From positions 124,001 to 188,000 of the forward strand of contig NW_005434671.1 of NCBI RefSeq assembly GCF_000315625.1: a DNA stretch of 64,000 nt, read 5' to 3'. Positions 41,542 through 52,276 of the stretch are shown here, one piece after another (position 1 is the first letter of the stretch; the number at the start of each line of letters is the position of its first letter). The stretch is from Guillardia theta CCMP2712 (Eukaryota > Cryptophyceae > Pyrenomonadales > Geminigeraceae). Under the pieces are notes generated by a model that was given only the letters and a program-made list of their open reading frames with translations, ran no database searches and was not told the origin of the DNA. The position numbers and the translations under genes are program-made.

Positions 41542-44113
41542 CTAGCTCTGATTGCTGCTAGAAGGAGTCCTGCTGGGCACGATCATCTTAGATCCCAGCA
41601 GCGGAGTCAAGAGCTACGATCCGATCAGTCCCCATGACATGTTTGTGCGAGGCTTGTTACCTGTACGACGCTGTTCACAGCATCATAGAACACCTCGCGC
41701 GGTTGGATGGAGTCCGACGAAGTGTCATATACCAGCTGCTCCATGGTAACAAAGTCTGGGTCGTCCTCTGTAAATCGTGTCAGCCCCAAGACTCCCTCGC
41801 GACTTCCTTTCACTGCTTCAACCCCTAAATTGATCAAGTGTAGCTTCGACTGAACTTAACCCCCTTCTACCATCATTCCCTCTCTTGTCATAGAATCTTC
41901 AGCATCCTGGCTATACTTACCCGAAGGCAGCTTGGCGACTGCTGGCACGACGGGCAACCAGGCGGTGAAGACCGACGAGCTCTCATAGTCTCTCGTCTCG
42001 TCCATGTAGATCCAAACGAGCTTCTTGCCCAGCTCAAGGGCGACTAGAACCTCCGCTCGTAGATGAGGAGATGCTTCAACTTGCGCAGAGATGAGGCACA
42101 AGACAGCCTTTGCTCGGCAAACTCCTCGCGCAAGGTTGCAGGCCCCATCTTGAAACGTGGTGATGACCCGCAAGCCTCTTGTGTGCACACATGTCAAGAA
42201 GAGCGATACTGCCGCTGATAGTCTGTCACCTGCTCTCTAGCTCCACTCTCAGGAAGCTAGCGATCTTGTCGTGCGGACTTTGAACCGAGATCATTACGTC
42301 CTGTCAGCACTCAACACGGGAATGAAGAGCCAGTAACAAGTCACGATTCGATTCTCTTCTAATGAATCCATCGGATTGAGATCCTTCAAACACGAAATTC
42401 AGCCATCTTGCAACAGAAATGACTCACCAACATATTGTGGAGGAAACCCAAGAGCCCACAAAGCTGCTTCTGCTGCACAGCGAGCGACGTTGCTGCTGCT
42501 GTTTTTGAATACCTGAAAGTACTCTATGGTCAAACATTCACCATCAACCAAACGTCTCATCCAAGAGAGTTGTCAAGAACAAGCAGGCATCGTCAAGTTC
42601 GAGTGTGTGCCTACATTTGTGAGAATCGAGAGAATTTCGGATGTCTCTTCGATCACTCTGGCCTGAATCTTCTTGTTCTGTGCAAATCGAAGCAGCGATG
42701 TGCAACTAATCTCTTCTGCAACCGGATTCCTGTGCCGGCCGTCAAAGATAATGAGTAGCTCAAAATCACAAAATGTCTGATCATGTGCAAGCTCCACTCT
42801 GCATAGGTATATTCATGCATACAGCGAGATCAACTCACACAACTTTCTGCTTGAGGACCTGAGACATTGGTTACAATACTTCTGGTAGTTTAAAGAATCT
42901 CGGTGACCTTGACAAACAACGATGGGCAACCAAGTTCCAGTAGTTGCGCGTGCTGATCTTCATGTATGCAAAAGTTGCTGACAGACATACAAACTTTCCA
43001 TATCGTCCCATATCTCCCTCCGAACATCTAAATCGCCGAAACTCAACATAAGGAGCAAGCGGCACGAGATGATTGGTGAGAAAGAAGCAAGAGAGGTAGC
43101 ACCTTACGGTTGAGAACCGCTTTCAGGGCTGAAATGCATTTCACAACTATCTGATGCTCGTCATTCAGAATCTGAATCAAGTTCCTTCAGTTCTTCGCTC
43201 AAGGATCGATGAGTATCAGTAAAGCATATACCGGAAATTCTTGAATCGGCAAGCCCCCGGCTATGTTTGCAACTGCAAGGACTGCACTCATGCTGTTGAG
43301 CTCGATCTTGTCTTTGAGGACGATCGGACTGAGAGTCTCGACAACTCCATCCTGAAACAAAAGAGGCCTGCTGGCTGGCCTGTAGCTCAAGCTGCAAACA
43401 AAACCCACGGCTGCACTGACGACAAAATGTGGAGTATCTTCGTGTGATATCAAGTGTTTTGCTTTATCAAGGATGTTGTCCTTTAAGATGATGTCATGAA
43501 CATCCCATGAGCTGTTTGCTGTGTTGTTGAGGACATGGAAAATGCATTCACGAACTCTCCATGATATTCTTTTCTCGCTCAGCAACCCAGCAAGAATGCT
43601 TGGCAGAGATTTCCTCGAGTTGAGAATGGTCAAGTTTTCCTTCATCACCTGCACTCTTGCTTTGAGCTCGTTGCTTTTGGTCGCGTCAGCTGAGATAGCT
43701 TCTTCTTTCAACTGGTTGATGACGGTTTCTTCATCTTTTGCCATACTGCGAGCTTCTGACTTCCAGTTCCCAATGATGGTTTCAGCAACACGTGAATTAT
43801 CATAACTCAACTGCACAAGAGTTCTGAGACATCGCCAAACAAGAACTTCAGGTGTGTCTGATGCTGAGATCAGATCAACGAGAACTCCAGAAACATGCGG
43901 AAACTTTCCATATTCGCATACCAACGCCTGCCTCCGATTCTCAACGCTCTTGTTTTCATGTTCAGATAATCTCCAGCATTGAATGGCTGCTTCACATTTC
44001 GATTCAAGAGGAGCTCGTTTGCTCGTCAATGTTTCAAAACTATCCTCCAGGAACGAAAAAAATTCCGCATTCTCGACCTCAGACTCGAAGACAGCTTTAG
44101 AGACTACTGACAT
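41542..44113 (-). CDS. ARM-repeat plus TIR-domain protein (SARM1-like architecture)
   Basis: The first exon from the ATG at 44113 (to about 43230) has armadillo-like helices: CLRTLVQLSYDNSRVAETI, REC IFHVLNNTANSSW-type segments, and LAVANIAGG. Further ARM exons read ILNDEHQIVVKCISALKAV (near 43150), CTSLLRFAQNKKIQARVIEE (near 42690) and NSSSNVARCAAEAALWALG (near 42500). The TIR domain follows: DVMISVQSPHDKIASFLRVE (near 42290), GLRVITTFQDGA, KAVLCLISAQVEASPHLRAE, then LGKKLVWIYMDE. The Glu of LRAEV (codon 42051-42053) aligns with the catalytic Glu of NAD-cleaving TIRs. Two short exons (VEAVKGSREG..., then LLTPLLGSKMIVPSR) end at TAG 41542-41544. Introns are in phase. No SAM domain was seen. 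NADase activity is inference. Confidence 0.75.
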
Positions 44114-44504
44114 GACAAGTGTGACTTTTGTTGTCTCTTTGCAAAGATCTGCTCATTCCTTTCCAACTGCCATGACGGATCGTGAGAAGATTTGATCTAA
44201 GAAGCAACATCACAACACGGCATCAATCCCCTCCATTTCCTCTTCGCATGCAAAACTCAATCTTCTAAGAGATTTTTGACGTACATCTCGCTCGTCACAA
44301 CTCCACTATCTTCCATCTTCTGCATCTTGTCGACCCTGTTCATCTCTGTCTCCTCTTTCTCCCTTCCTCCCTGCCTGTGATCCTCCTACTCTACGAATTT
44401 CGGATCCCCGACATGGTAACAAACTGACCGTTACATTGAATCGTTATTTGTAACCTTCAGTCTGTAACGATTGCCGAACCAGTGGCCTTTCGCTGCTATG
44501 CAGG
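44114..44504. other. Intergenic, nothing supported
   Basis: Probable 5' region of the ARM-TIR gene. Only short frames. Confidence 0.45.
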
Positions 44505-44886
44505 TCAGTGCAGAGTGTATGGGAATGACGAGACAACAGGAATGCGGTCATCGTTGCTGATATCATTCGCATCATGAGAAAAATCGCTGCCGATGTCATT
44601 TTCAACCATCCGTGCAATCATTTTCATTTCCACCATCTCGTTGCCCGTTGCGTCAAGTGTGCAGTCCGTTGCTCTCTTTGTCGTCAGATTCCGAATTGTA
44701 GACGCTGCCTCCATGCTTTCCCAGACACTGTTTGATATTTTCTAGAACTTCATTTAGTGTCATGGTTGTGGGATGTCGTACGACGAAAGTCCATGTTGTC
44801 TTGTGTTTGTTCAGTGGGGAGGTACACATTCTTTCGTCAGCCAACACAATTCTTGTAGTATTGATAGCTTTACTCGCAGAAGGCAC
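44505..44886 (-). CDS. Possible short protein with KA1-like segment, doubtful
   Basis: Two overlapping minus-strand frames. The first (44886-44653) has TWTFVVRHPTTMTLNEVLEN then IKQCLGKHGGSVY, which recalls the C-terminal KA1-type domain of AMPK-related kinases. The second (44714-44505) continues with TDCTLDATGNEMVEMKMIA. They would need an intron or frameshift to join, and no kinase domain is nearby. It overlaps the 5' part of the plus-strand gene below, so at most one of the two is likely correct here. Confidence 0.3.
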
Positions 44887-45866
44887 ACAAGCAACTTGCC
44901 CTAGTGGTTGGGCTGATCTTTCTTGGCTTGTGTGGTGTGATTACCCTTCTGTCAGTGAACCATCAGGTAAGGGTGAATTGTTGGATGGAAGTGCACTGAT
45001 AAAGTACACCAGCAACCTTCCTCTCTCCTGAATGTCGTCTCAAGAATCCACAGAAGATGGGGACCGCGTATCACTCAGCTTGCAGCAAGTGCAGACCCTG
45101 CAGCAGCGTCTCCCACGGAAGATTTGAATCATTACCTGCGAGCCAGCGCCGATAGCATTGCCTATTCCTGTGGAGGAAAGGAAGTTGCAGAAGTCTGCTT
45201 GTTATCCACAGAAACCTGTGTTGCGTCGATGCAGAAGAAGATACAATACACGACTGAACAAGCTATCAGCAGGCGAGTCCATACGATTCATGTGCATCTT
45301 CACAAGGGGTTCTTGCCTTACTGTATGCTTGACAGAGATCTGGGGACGTGCAGCTGCTTTCAACAGAATGGATGCTCGGCAGGCTGTAATGCAGCCATGC
45401 AGAGCATGTTCGGGGGATACATCTCCGTTGCCGGTAGGGTTTAGTCCTCACCAGTTAAAAACTCTCTGTGTAGCGTTGACCGATGTGCTCTTCTGGCAGA
45501 TTGCCCACTCGACACCTCGTCCTACATGTTTACAGGTGAGGACAATGGATGATTTCTTGCAAGTAATCTTGGCCATGGCACAGGATCAAACCCTTACGAC
45601 ATGTACGGAGAAGATATGTTTGGAAGCTACAGATATCCCGTGAGTCGCTGCCATCGTCTGGCATCCTGTCTGAACGAGCTTTCAGGGAGTTGTGTACAGC
45701 TCGGCTGGGGCCTTCTACAAGGCGAACCCTTCTAATCAGATGCTAGCTCAGGTACGATCTTTCGTGTGGCATGCTCGTGGAAGTGATATCGATGCAGGTT
45801 GAATCCAACGAGCCGATCTATCTCGTTCCTCGCGCTCGCAAACTTGCAATGGGGCGCAAGATTTGA
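44732..45866 (+). CDS. Secreted cysteine-containing protein, multi-exon, 5' structure unresolved
   Basis: The 3' exons are clear: DMYGEDMFGSYRYP (near 45600-45640), GVVYSSAGAFYKANPSNQML (45688-45751, flanked by TTTCAG and GTACGA), then VESNEPIYLVPRARKLAMG ending TGA at 45864-45866. Upstream, TILVVLIALLAEGTQA followed by TCPSGWADLSWLVWC (near 44850-44935) looks like a signal peptide and mature start. Cys-rich pieces (HSACSKCRPCSSVSH, QPCRACSGDTSPL) suggest an extracellular protein. The start codon and middle junctions are unresolved. No family is recognised. It is convergent with CAP, 117 bp apart. Confidence 0.45.
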
Positions 45867-45983
45867 TGCGTGAACAATCTATTCTTGTAGAACTAAACGA
45901 CCACGTTAGGGTTGGTGTTGGATAAAGAGAATCCTCGTCCTTCCCTCTTTTCTTGCTGACTCTCTCAGTGCGTCCATTGACTT

Positions 45984-47790
45984 TTAGGCTCCAACATGAG
46001 CCACACAAGTGGTAACAAGTTGCCCGTTGCGGATACGAGTCTCGTACTGTAAATCAATCAGTCCATCTGTCGTCCGAGGAATGAAACGTCAAACCTGCTC
46101 TGGGATTGGCAGCTCAGTTGGATCCTCCGCGTCGCTCTAGAGGAGAGTCAGCTGGAGGTGAGATGCAGAGAATACCTGAACCTTAGCTGGAAGGACGATG
46201 TTCAACTCAGAGCACTTGGAGGTTACAATCGCCACATCTTCGTCGACGCATCTCTGCGAGAGATACACGATGACGCCAGCGCAGCCGTCGATGGTGATCA
46301 TCGGGGTCCAGTCAAGGATCTGCCAGGAGCACTGAGCAACGGGCCTGCACTCTTGCAGGAGAAACCTGAATCTCACACGACTTGCAGTTGATCACGTCTA
46401 CTGAAGCCACGCACGAATCGACTACCATCGAAGTCTTCGTGCAGCCGTCCATCTGAACCGTGTTGATTTTGCCAGGGATCTAATTCCAGTCAGATCCCGC
46501 ATGCCATACCAGACTTGCATTGAACCTGGAGCAGCGATCCTTTGCATTGCGCCATACAGACAGAGGTCTTGGTGCTTGCATCATCAATCTTGAGGTCTCG
46601 ATTGTTCTCCATGTTCTCGATGAACCACTTGGCTCCATTCTTCTCCATCTTGGGAGGCTTCTTGGCAGGTTCGGCGCGGGATCTTGCAGGTCAAGACCGC
46701 TGTCAGACCGTTCGTGTCACTCCTCCCTTATGCTTACATGGTAGAGGAAGACTTCTCCTTGTCTGCTACCACAGATGAAGCGCGCAGGGCAGGATTCTTG
46801 TGAGTCATCTGATCTTTGCTCACCTACATAAGTTATATGATAACAATCAGTACACCCTGAAGACAACAGCCGAAATACCTTCTTCAAGCCTTTGGTCACG
46901 CCGCCTTCGCCTTTTGCGTTAATTTCGGCAAACAGAGCAGCATGGGCCGAGGGTCCCGAGCTTGCAGGCTTGGCGACATCATCGAAGAATCCTGCAGGAG
47001 GAGGGGGAGGAGGAGGAGGAGGACCTCCAGCAGGGGGAGGGGGAGGAGCACCGGAGGCTGTAGACGCGGCTTTTGCAGGTTCGCTACCCGCGGTGTAGTC
47101 TGGTAGCATCAAGGTTACATTCACGACGATCAAGACAATCAGCCGACCTGTTCCTCCTCTTGGATTCCAAGCGACGCCAGTTGTGTGATGTGCTTTCACG
47201 TACTTCTGGAGCTCGAGCAAGAACTGCTTGAAAGACTTGGCGAAGTTAACATGGTTCTCGTCCTTTCCTCGAAACTCCATCATGATCTTGTTGCCATACA
47301 TCTCGCTTGCGGGAATGACGTCACCCAAATAAGGAGCAGGAAGATCGATAGCAATCCATCCGAGGCATGCTGCACCCTCCGCAACCATGGCAAGATGGTT
47401 GAATCTGCTGCTCCTCCTGTCCTTGAGCGAGTCAACCTTTGACATGGCTTCAGAAACCGGAGCGAGAACTTTCTGCATGTCATTCGCATTGGGTTTCACA
47501 CACTTGCTTGCGATGACAAGAAACTTCCTCTGCTCGTTGATAGCTCCTCGGAAGGCAGTGATGACCCCTTCAACGTCTTTCTCAAAGGATTTCGCCGCAG
47601 TCTCAATGGGAGCAAAGTGCGTGTGGATCAATTCGTCGAATGCTTTGACAAATGGAGCATCTTCCTGAGGTGCAGCTTCCTGGCCTGCAGAAGCTCCTGG
47701 ACCTACACCGACTGAACGCATCCGTGACTCGATTGCTTCCAGCCTTGCTGCCACCGCCTCCAGACGAGAAATCGCTTCGGAACCATTCAT
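45984..47790 (-). CDS. CAP: Adenylyl cyclase-associated protein (CAP), actin-monomer recycling factor
   Basis: CAP recycles cofilin-bound G-actin. From the ATG at 47790: an RLE motif (ISRLEAVAARLEAIE); the N-terminal helical domain (FDELIHTHFAPIETAAKSFE, VLAPVSEAMSKVDSLKDRR, GWIAIDLPAPYLGDV, SFKQFLLELQKYVKAHHTTG); a proline-rich tract; then GEGGVTKGLKKV and MTHKNPALRA. The C-terminal CARP beta-helix follows in short exons: VVDSCVASVDVINCKSCEIQ, ITIDGCAGVIVYLSQ, IVTSKCSELNIVLP, DPTELPIPEQ, and a last exon YETRIRNGQLVTTCVAHVGA with TAA at 45984-45986. An intron near 47140-47095 (GTCGGC to CTACCAG) removes a hydrophobic stretch that otherwise seems in frame. Length and domain order are normal for CAP. 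Confidence 0.93.
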
Positions 47791-48032
47791 CTGCAGATAG
47801 GAATGAGTTATCAGACAGGATCAGAGTTACTACTCATTGATTCAAACATCACAGGCCATGACGATGTAAACATCAAGATCAAGTATTGGCAAATGTCTTT
47901 TCTACACTCAGTTCGTGACTCGACCAACGTACCACGTCATCTGAACACGAGGATAGTACGCTAGGGCTGACAAAAGTACTGTGAAACTGAAAGCTTTCTA
48001 CAAGTATCAAGACATCTATCCTGATATGAGAA

Positions 48033-48053
48033 GGGAGCAGGAGCAGAAGCAGG

Positions 48054-48095
<42 letters not shown>

Positions 48096-48096
48096 G
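48033..48096 (+). repeat. GGAGCA hexanucleotide microsatellite
   Basis: About ten imperfect copies of GGAGCA/GAGCAG. It is the reverse complement of the CTCCTG array at 61990-62126. Confidence 0.9.
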
Positions 48097-48358
48097 GGCA
48101 CATTTGGACAAACTCCTGGCACAGCCATGTGGCGCCAAAACCTTATGCAGTTCGAAATAATTGGGGTAGGGTAGAGGTAAGGGGGTAATTTGAATAGTAT
48201 GTCGGTGGTCAAACGGAGGGGTAGTCTGGTGTTGGGTCTGTCTACTGAACCCCAACAAAAAAGAAGGTAGGGGTGGTTACATTTTCCTAGTTCCTGTAGG
48301 GGGTAGTATCTTAAGATGTTTGCAAGGTGGATGGGTCAGTGTCACTATTTGAACACAG

Positions 48359-48500
48359 AGTCCGATCGTCGATCGGACCGGGGCGGCCGGCGGCGGGCCC
48401 TTCCCGGGGCCCGGCCAACGCCGACTCACGAGTCAGTCTGTCAGCGAGTTATCTGGCCCTCAGTACTGAGTGGCCCGGGCTGGGAGTGAAGGGCCGGGAT
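48359..48500. repeat. GC-rich islet
   Basis: Contains GATCGTCGATCGGACC (near-palindromic), GGGCGGCCGGCGGCGGGCCC, TTCCCGGGGCCCGGCC and GGCCCGGGC, then an AT-richer tail. Composition is like the islets at 18215, 50570 and 58260. Confidence 0.55.
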
Positions 48501-48563
48501 TTGCCAGTCACGGCCAAATAGCTTTATTACTTCCACGGGAGGCTTTAGATGATTTACCAGCCC

Positions 48564-50380
48564 TCATTGTGTTGCTGCTTCCTCCACGACAGCCCCCTCT
48601 GCAAGCATAGTCGTGAGTTCACACCAGTCAGACATCTTCTCAGTTGCAGGCTCAATCCTTCCTCCCAATCCCCTCCAGGCCACCACCCGCTCTCGTCTTC
48701 ACACAGAGGAATCTACCTATCGTCGTTCGAACAGCTTCTTTGGGCTGATACAAACAGTTTAGCTCCTCGCAAGATCTCGATGTTTGATCTCACCTGCAGG
48801 TCGACGAGCCGATTGCTCTCCGCTGCAAGATCGCTCACTCCTATCCTCCCTTGCAACTGACAAAGAAGCTGAGAACTATTTTCCAGCTTGCTCCCAGCTG
48901 ACCTTGATCCACTTTGCAACCGCTTCCATCTCCTCAGTTGAGATGTAGATGAACTTTCCACGGTCATCCAGGAGACCTGCAACGAGGTAAGAAGCGAGCT
49001 ACAGGGAGGAGAACCTACCAGTGATTCTTCCCATGGCCTCTAAACCTTCTACTCTGTTCACAACCTTGACAAGAGTATCAGAAAGACATCCAATAAGGTC
49101 CTGCAGCGGCTCCGTGGCTCACCTCCTGGGTCTTGAGTTTGAATTCACTTGCAACCTCGTCCAGCGGAGAAATCTTCTTGGCCTTGAGATAGTCAATGAA
49201 TTCCTGGCAATGTCTCAGTCATCCCGCTACCTCACAATTCGAACAGACTGACCTGAAGCATTCCCTGCGATTCTTGCAAATCTTCGTCTGCCTGGGCTCC
49301 ACCTTCCCCAGTCTCGAAGAGGTCCTGACAGAGAAGTGAATGAGACAAACAAGTCAGTGATGCAAGAGTCCGAGGATACACTCCGACAGGACAAGTTTTA
49401 GCCGAATCTTACCTTCCACTTGTCGTATTCTTCTTCCTCTTTCTTCTTCTTTTCCTCCTACGATATCAAAAGATCAAGGGAGCCACGACATGGTCAGCCC
49501 AAATACCAGAGCTCGTTTCTCTTCTTCTTCTTTCTCTTTCTCTTCTCTACGACGCTGCTCTTCCCTTCACAAAGACATGAGCACTCCAACAAGAAGAAGT
49601 ACTGCTCACCTCTCTCTCGCTTCCTCCTCACGCTTTTCAGCAAGCTCTTTCTTTCTCTTTCGATCCTGACCAATCTATAAGAAAGAACTTCCATGATCCA
49701 CTTCTAGGAACCTCTTCGATAGCCTCACGTTGAGCTCGTTTTTCCTGTTTGAAAATCAAATCAAACAAACTCTGGCATGATTTAACACAAACCTCTTTTG
49801 CTTCCATTTTCGCCAACTTCTTCTTCCCGATCTTCTTCCCATCATTGAAAGCATCTTCTTCATCTTCATTCTCTTCGTCCCCAGCCTGCCAATACACCTC
49901 AGCAATCACGGTCATCATCAACTAGTATCTTTTCATCCATTATCAAAAGCATTTCTTCCTCTTCGTTGTCTCTACTTGCCTGTCTCCGAGCACGCATCCT
50001 TGCCAGCGCGGTCCTCCTCGCCGCCGCTCCCCCAGCAGGGACCGCTTCGTCCTCCTCGTCCCTTGGAACCCTTCCTCTCCCTCCCTCAGCATTTACAGGA
50101 TCATGCCCTTTCGAATATGCCCACCTTCACAACCACACCATAAGGCCCAACATGCCAAGCAGCAGGTGAGCATGCGTTAGCAGGTACTCACTTTCCAACA
50201 ACCAGCGCGAGTATGAGGAAAAACCCCAGCACAAAGTAGAGAGGCAGCCTGCCATAGGAGGCAGTCAAGACAAAGTGTAGGAGACGACCTCATCTACATG
50301 GTTTGCGGAGGAGCTTCTCCTCGCATCTGTTGGAACCTGGCGCTGCTCGATACGTCATCGTCCCCTATCTCGTCCTCCAT
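48564..50380 (-). CDS. DDRGK1: DDRGK1/UFBP1-like ER-anchored UFMylation factor
   Basis: UFBP1 anchors the UFM1 ligase UFL1 at the ER. The start is the ATG at 50380 ([15 protein letters not shown]); after an intron of about 88 nt comes the membrane segment [19 protein letters not shown], then [15 protein letters not shown] and ARMRARRQ. Next is [20 protein letters not shown] and a long charged coiled coil in several tiny exons (49680-49420). The winged-helix C-terminal domain has [20 protein letters not shown] and, after an intron, [19 protein letters not shown] (near 48845-48800). DDRGK is the family's signature. One intron (near 49975) is GC-AG (CAG|GCAAGT). The last exon is uncertain: a frame ending at 48564 ([10 protein letters not shown]...) is a candidate. 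Confidence 0.9.
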
Positions 50381-51019
50381 CGCCGCCTGCCGAGCGCATC
50401 AATGCTTGACCTCGTACAAGAATGCTTTATACCACAGCTGAGCTGAACAAGAAGCAGACGACGAGGAGGAGGAGGACTGTCAGTTGTCTCCTCCCCTCTC
50501 TCATGCTCCCACTGCCTCCGCCGCTTGCCGCCAGCATGGCCTCCAAGCAGCAAGACCGCATCCCCACTCAACCCGTCCGGCGGACTCCGGGGCCCGGAAC
50601 TTTGAACTCGTCGGCAGGTGAGAAACGATGTTTCAGGATCTATCGGGGGTGGGGTGATCACATGACCCCTACTCTATAGTGAAACAGTTGTGAGAAATCA
50701 GGGGTAATATGGAACAGTACGGGTAGGCAATTGATGTGGGTGATTAGGCCGAAATGCAGGCGAGGTCTGTAGGATAGAGGAAGACAACGTGGAGGGGAGG
50801 GCATGCTGGAGCCTGAGAGAAGGAAGATGTCTCAAGGGGTTTTGATGGATTGAAATCTGAAGAGAGACAAAAACAGCAGCAAAAGCTACTGATAGCGATG
50901 CCATTGCAATGCATCGACTGTATGAATTAGAACCAAACCAATCGTATTTCCTGTTTCCTCCTCCTTCAAGTTCGCATGTCTGACTCAAGCTTGTAGGATT
51001 CCAAAGGATAATACATCGA
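50381..51019. other. Intergenic with a short GC-rich islet
   Basis: 50568-50600 has a short GC-rich islet (CGGACTCCGGGGCCCGG) followed by AACTTTGAACTCG. An Arg-rich/Ser-rich frame here is low-complexity and not called. Confidence 0.4.
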
Positions 51020-51747
51020 AATGCCCATAAGCTCATTCAGCCTTCCCTTCCCGTCAGTTTTCTTGCCGTTTTATCCCGTGGTGATTTGACTTTTCATTAG
51101 TAACTGCAAATGGTGACACCGTACTGAACACAGGCACTTGTTCTCATACAGAATTTCTGTGCTGGAAAGTTTTTGTTCAGCAGGAAATTTCTAGGAAAGT
51201 ATCAAGAAATCGATCTATCTCTTGCTACTGTGAGGACCGAGGGATTCATCGTTGCAGTCCTGGTCCTGGTCCTGTGGATGCGAGTGATGCTGACATCCAA
51301 GAAGTACTACGTGGAAGCAAGTCCAGTGAGAAAACTTTGCTTGCAGGATTGAACATGAACATAATGATTTCATGCGCAGGTGTATCAGTGGAATCCGAAC
51401 AGCCTGGGGATCGTCTTTGTCTGCCTGTTCACTCCGTTCCATTGTTACCTCTTTCTTCTTGGCATTCCAGATGAATCGCTGCTGATGTCATATGTGGTTT
51501 GGGCGACTGGATATGGCTACATGCTGTTACTTTTGGCGTACCTCTTTACCCAAAGAGAGAAAATCTTGTCGAACATAAACAACGCTTCTTATCGCCACCA
51601 GGTGGAAGAATACAACACAGCTTGGAACGCTAGGAGACAACAAGAGACTGTGGTGAGTTGTTATGATCTGCACTGACACGAAGTCGATATATGATGAGTG
51701 TGTAGGAGTACGACGATTTCTTGAACACGCTGAATGTTATGCGATGA
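51020..51747 (+). CDS. Polytopic membrane protein, family not recognised
   Basis: Four exons in phase. Exon 1, ATG 51020, encodes MPISSFSLPFPSVFLPFYPV before GTGATT. Exon 2, after ATACAG, encodes FLFSRKFLGKYQEIDLSLAT and a membrane span (GFIVAVLVLVLWMRVML). Exon 3 from 51380 encodes SLGIVFVCLFTPFHCYLFLL and YVVWATGYGYMLLLLAYLF, then FTQREKILSNINNASYRHQV. The last exon, after GTGTAG, encodes EYDDFLNTLNVMR and ends TGA 51745-51747. At least three membrane spans and a charged cytosolic tail are predicted, in about 170 residues. No signature motif is seen. Function unknown. Confidence 0.65.
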
Positions 51748-52276
51748 TGTCAGGTATGAATGAAACATGAATAAATGTGATACAGCCGCATTCGGATTCG
51801 GATTCAACTTTTAATCACGCTTGCCGATGTCACAGGCAATGAAGCAATTATCACTTGATCTTTGCGACTGTTACATGCAAAGAAATCACATTTCATCTTG
51901 GAGCGGGTTGAGCGGATCATATCTCCTCCTGCAACGTAGGTGAACATTGAAGCAGCAGCGGGGGGTAAAGACGATCTCACTGTCGTTTGGCATCTTTCGG
52001 TCGCTGATCTTTGAGAGGATCATCTGTGCGAGGCATGAGAACAGAATGTTGGAGTGACAATGAGGGCGATGAGGTAGGGGATGAGGGTGATGAGGTAGGC
52101 AGTTACATGTCGCAAGGGAGTCGTCGTTCTCCATCTCTCTTTGCAGGAAGCTAACCTGTAAGTAAAATGTCAGTGACAAAGAACTCGACAAGTGATAGCT
52201 TTCCTTGCTCTCTTTCGCAAACTTCAATCCGTTTCCCTGGAATCACTGTCAAGCACAACTAGCAATCATCGAATAA
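51748..52276. other. Intergenic, nothing supported
   Basis: Between the membrane protein and the CWC27 3' end. A minus-strand frame at 52227-51886 is Ser/His-rich without splice or motif support. Confidence 0.4.

Larger units (their letters stand above)
47791..48563. other. Intergenic with microsatellite and GC-rich islet
   Basis: No exon is supported. It contains the GGAGCA repeat (48033-48096) and an islet (48359-48500). Confidence 0.5.

Noticed and set aside
46892-47098. Glycine-rich plus-strand ORF
   Set aside because: It is antisense of the proline-rich tract of CAP.
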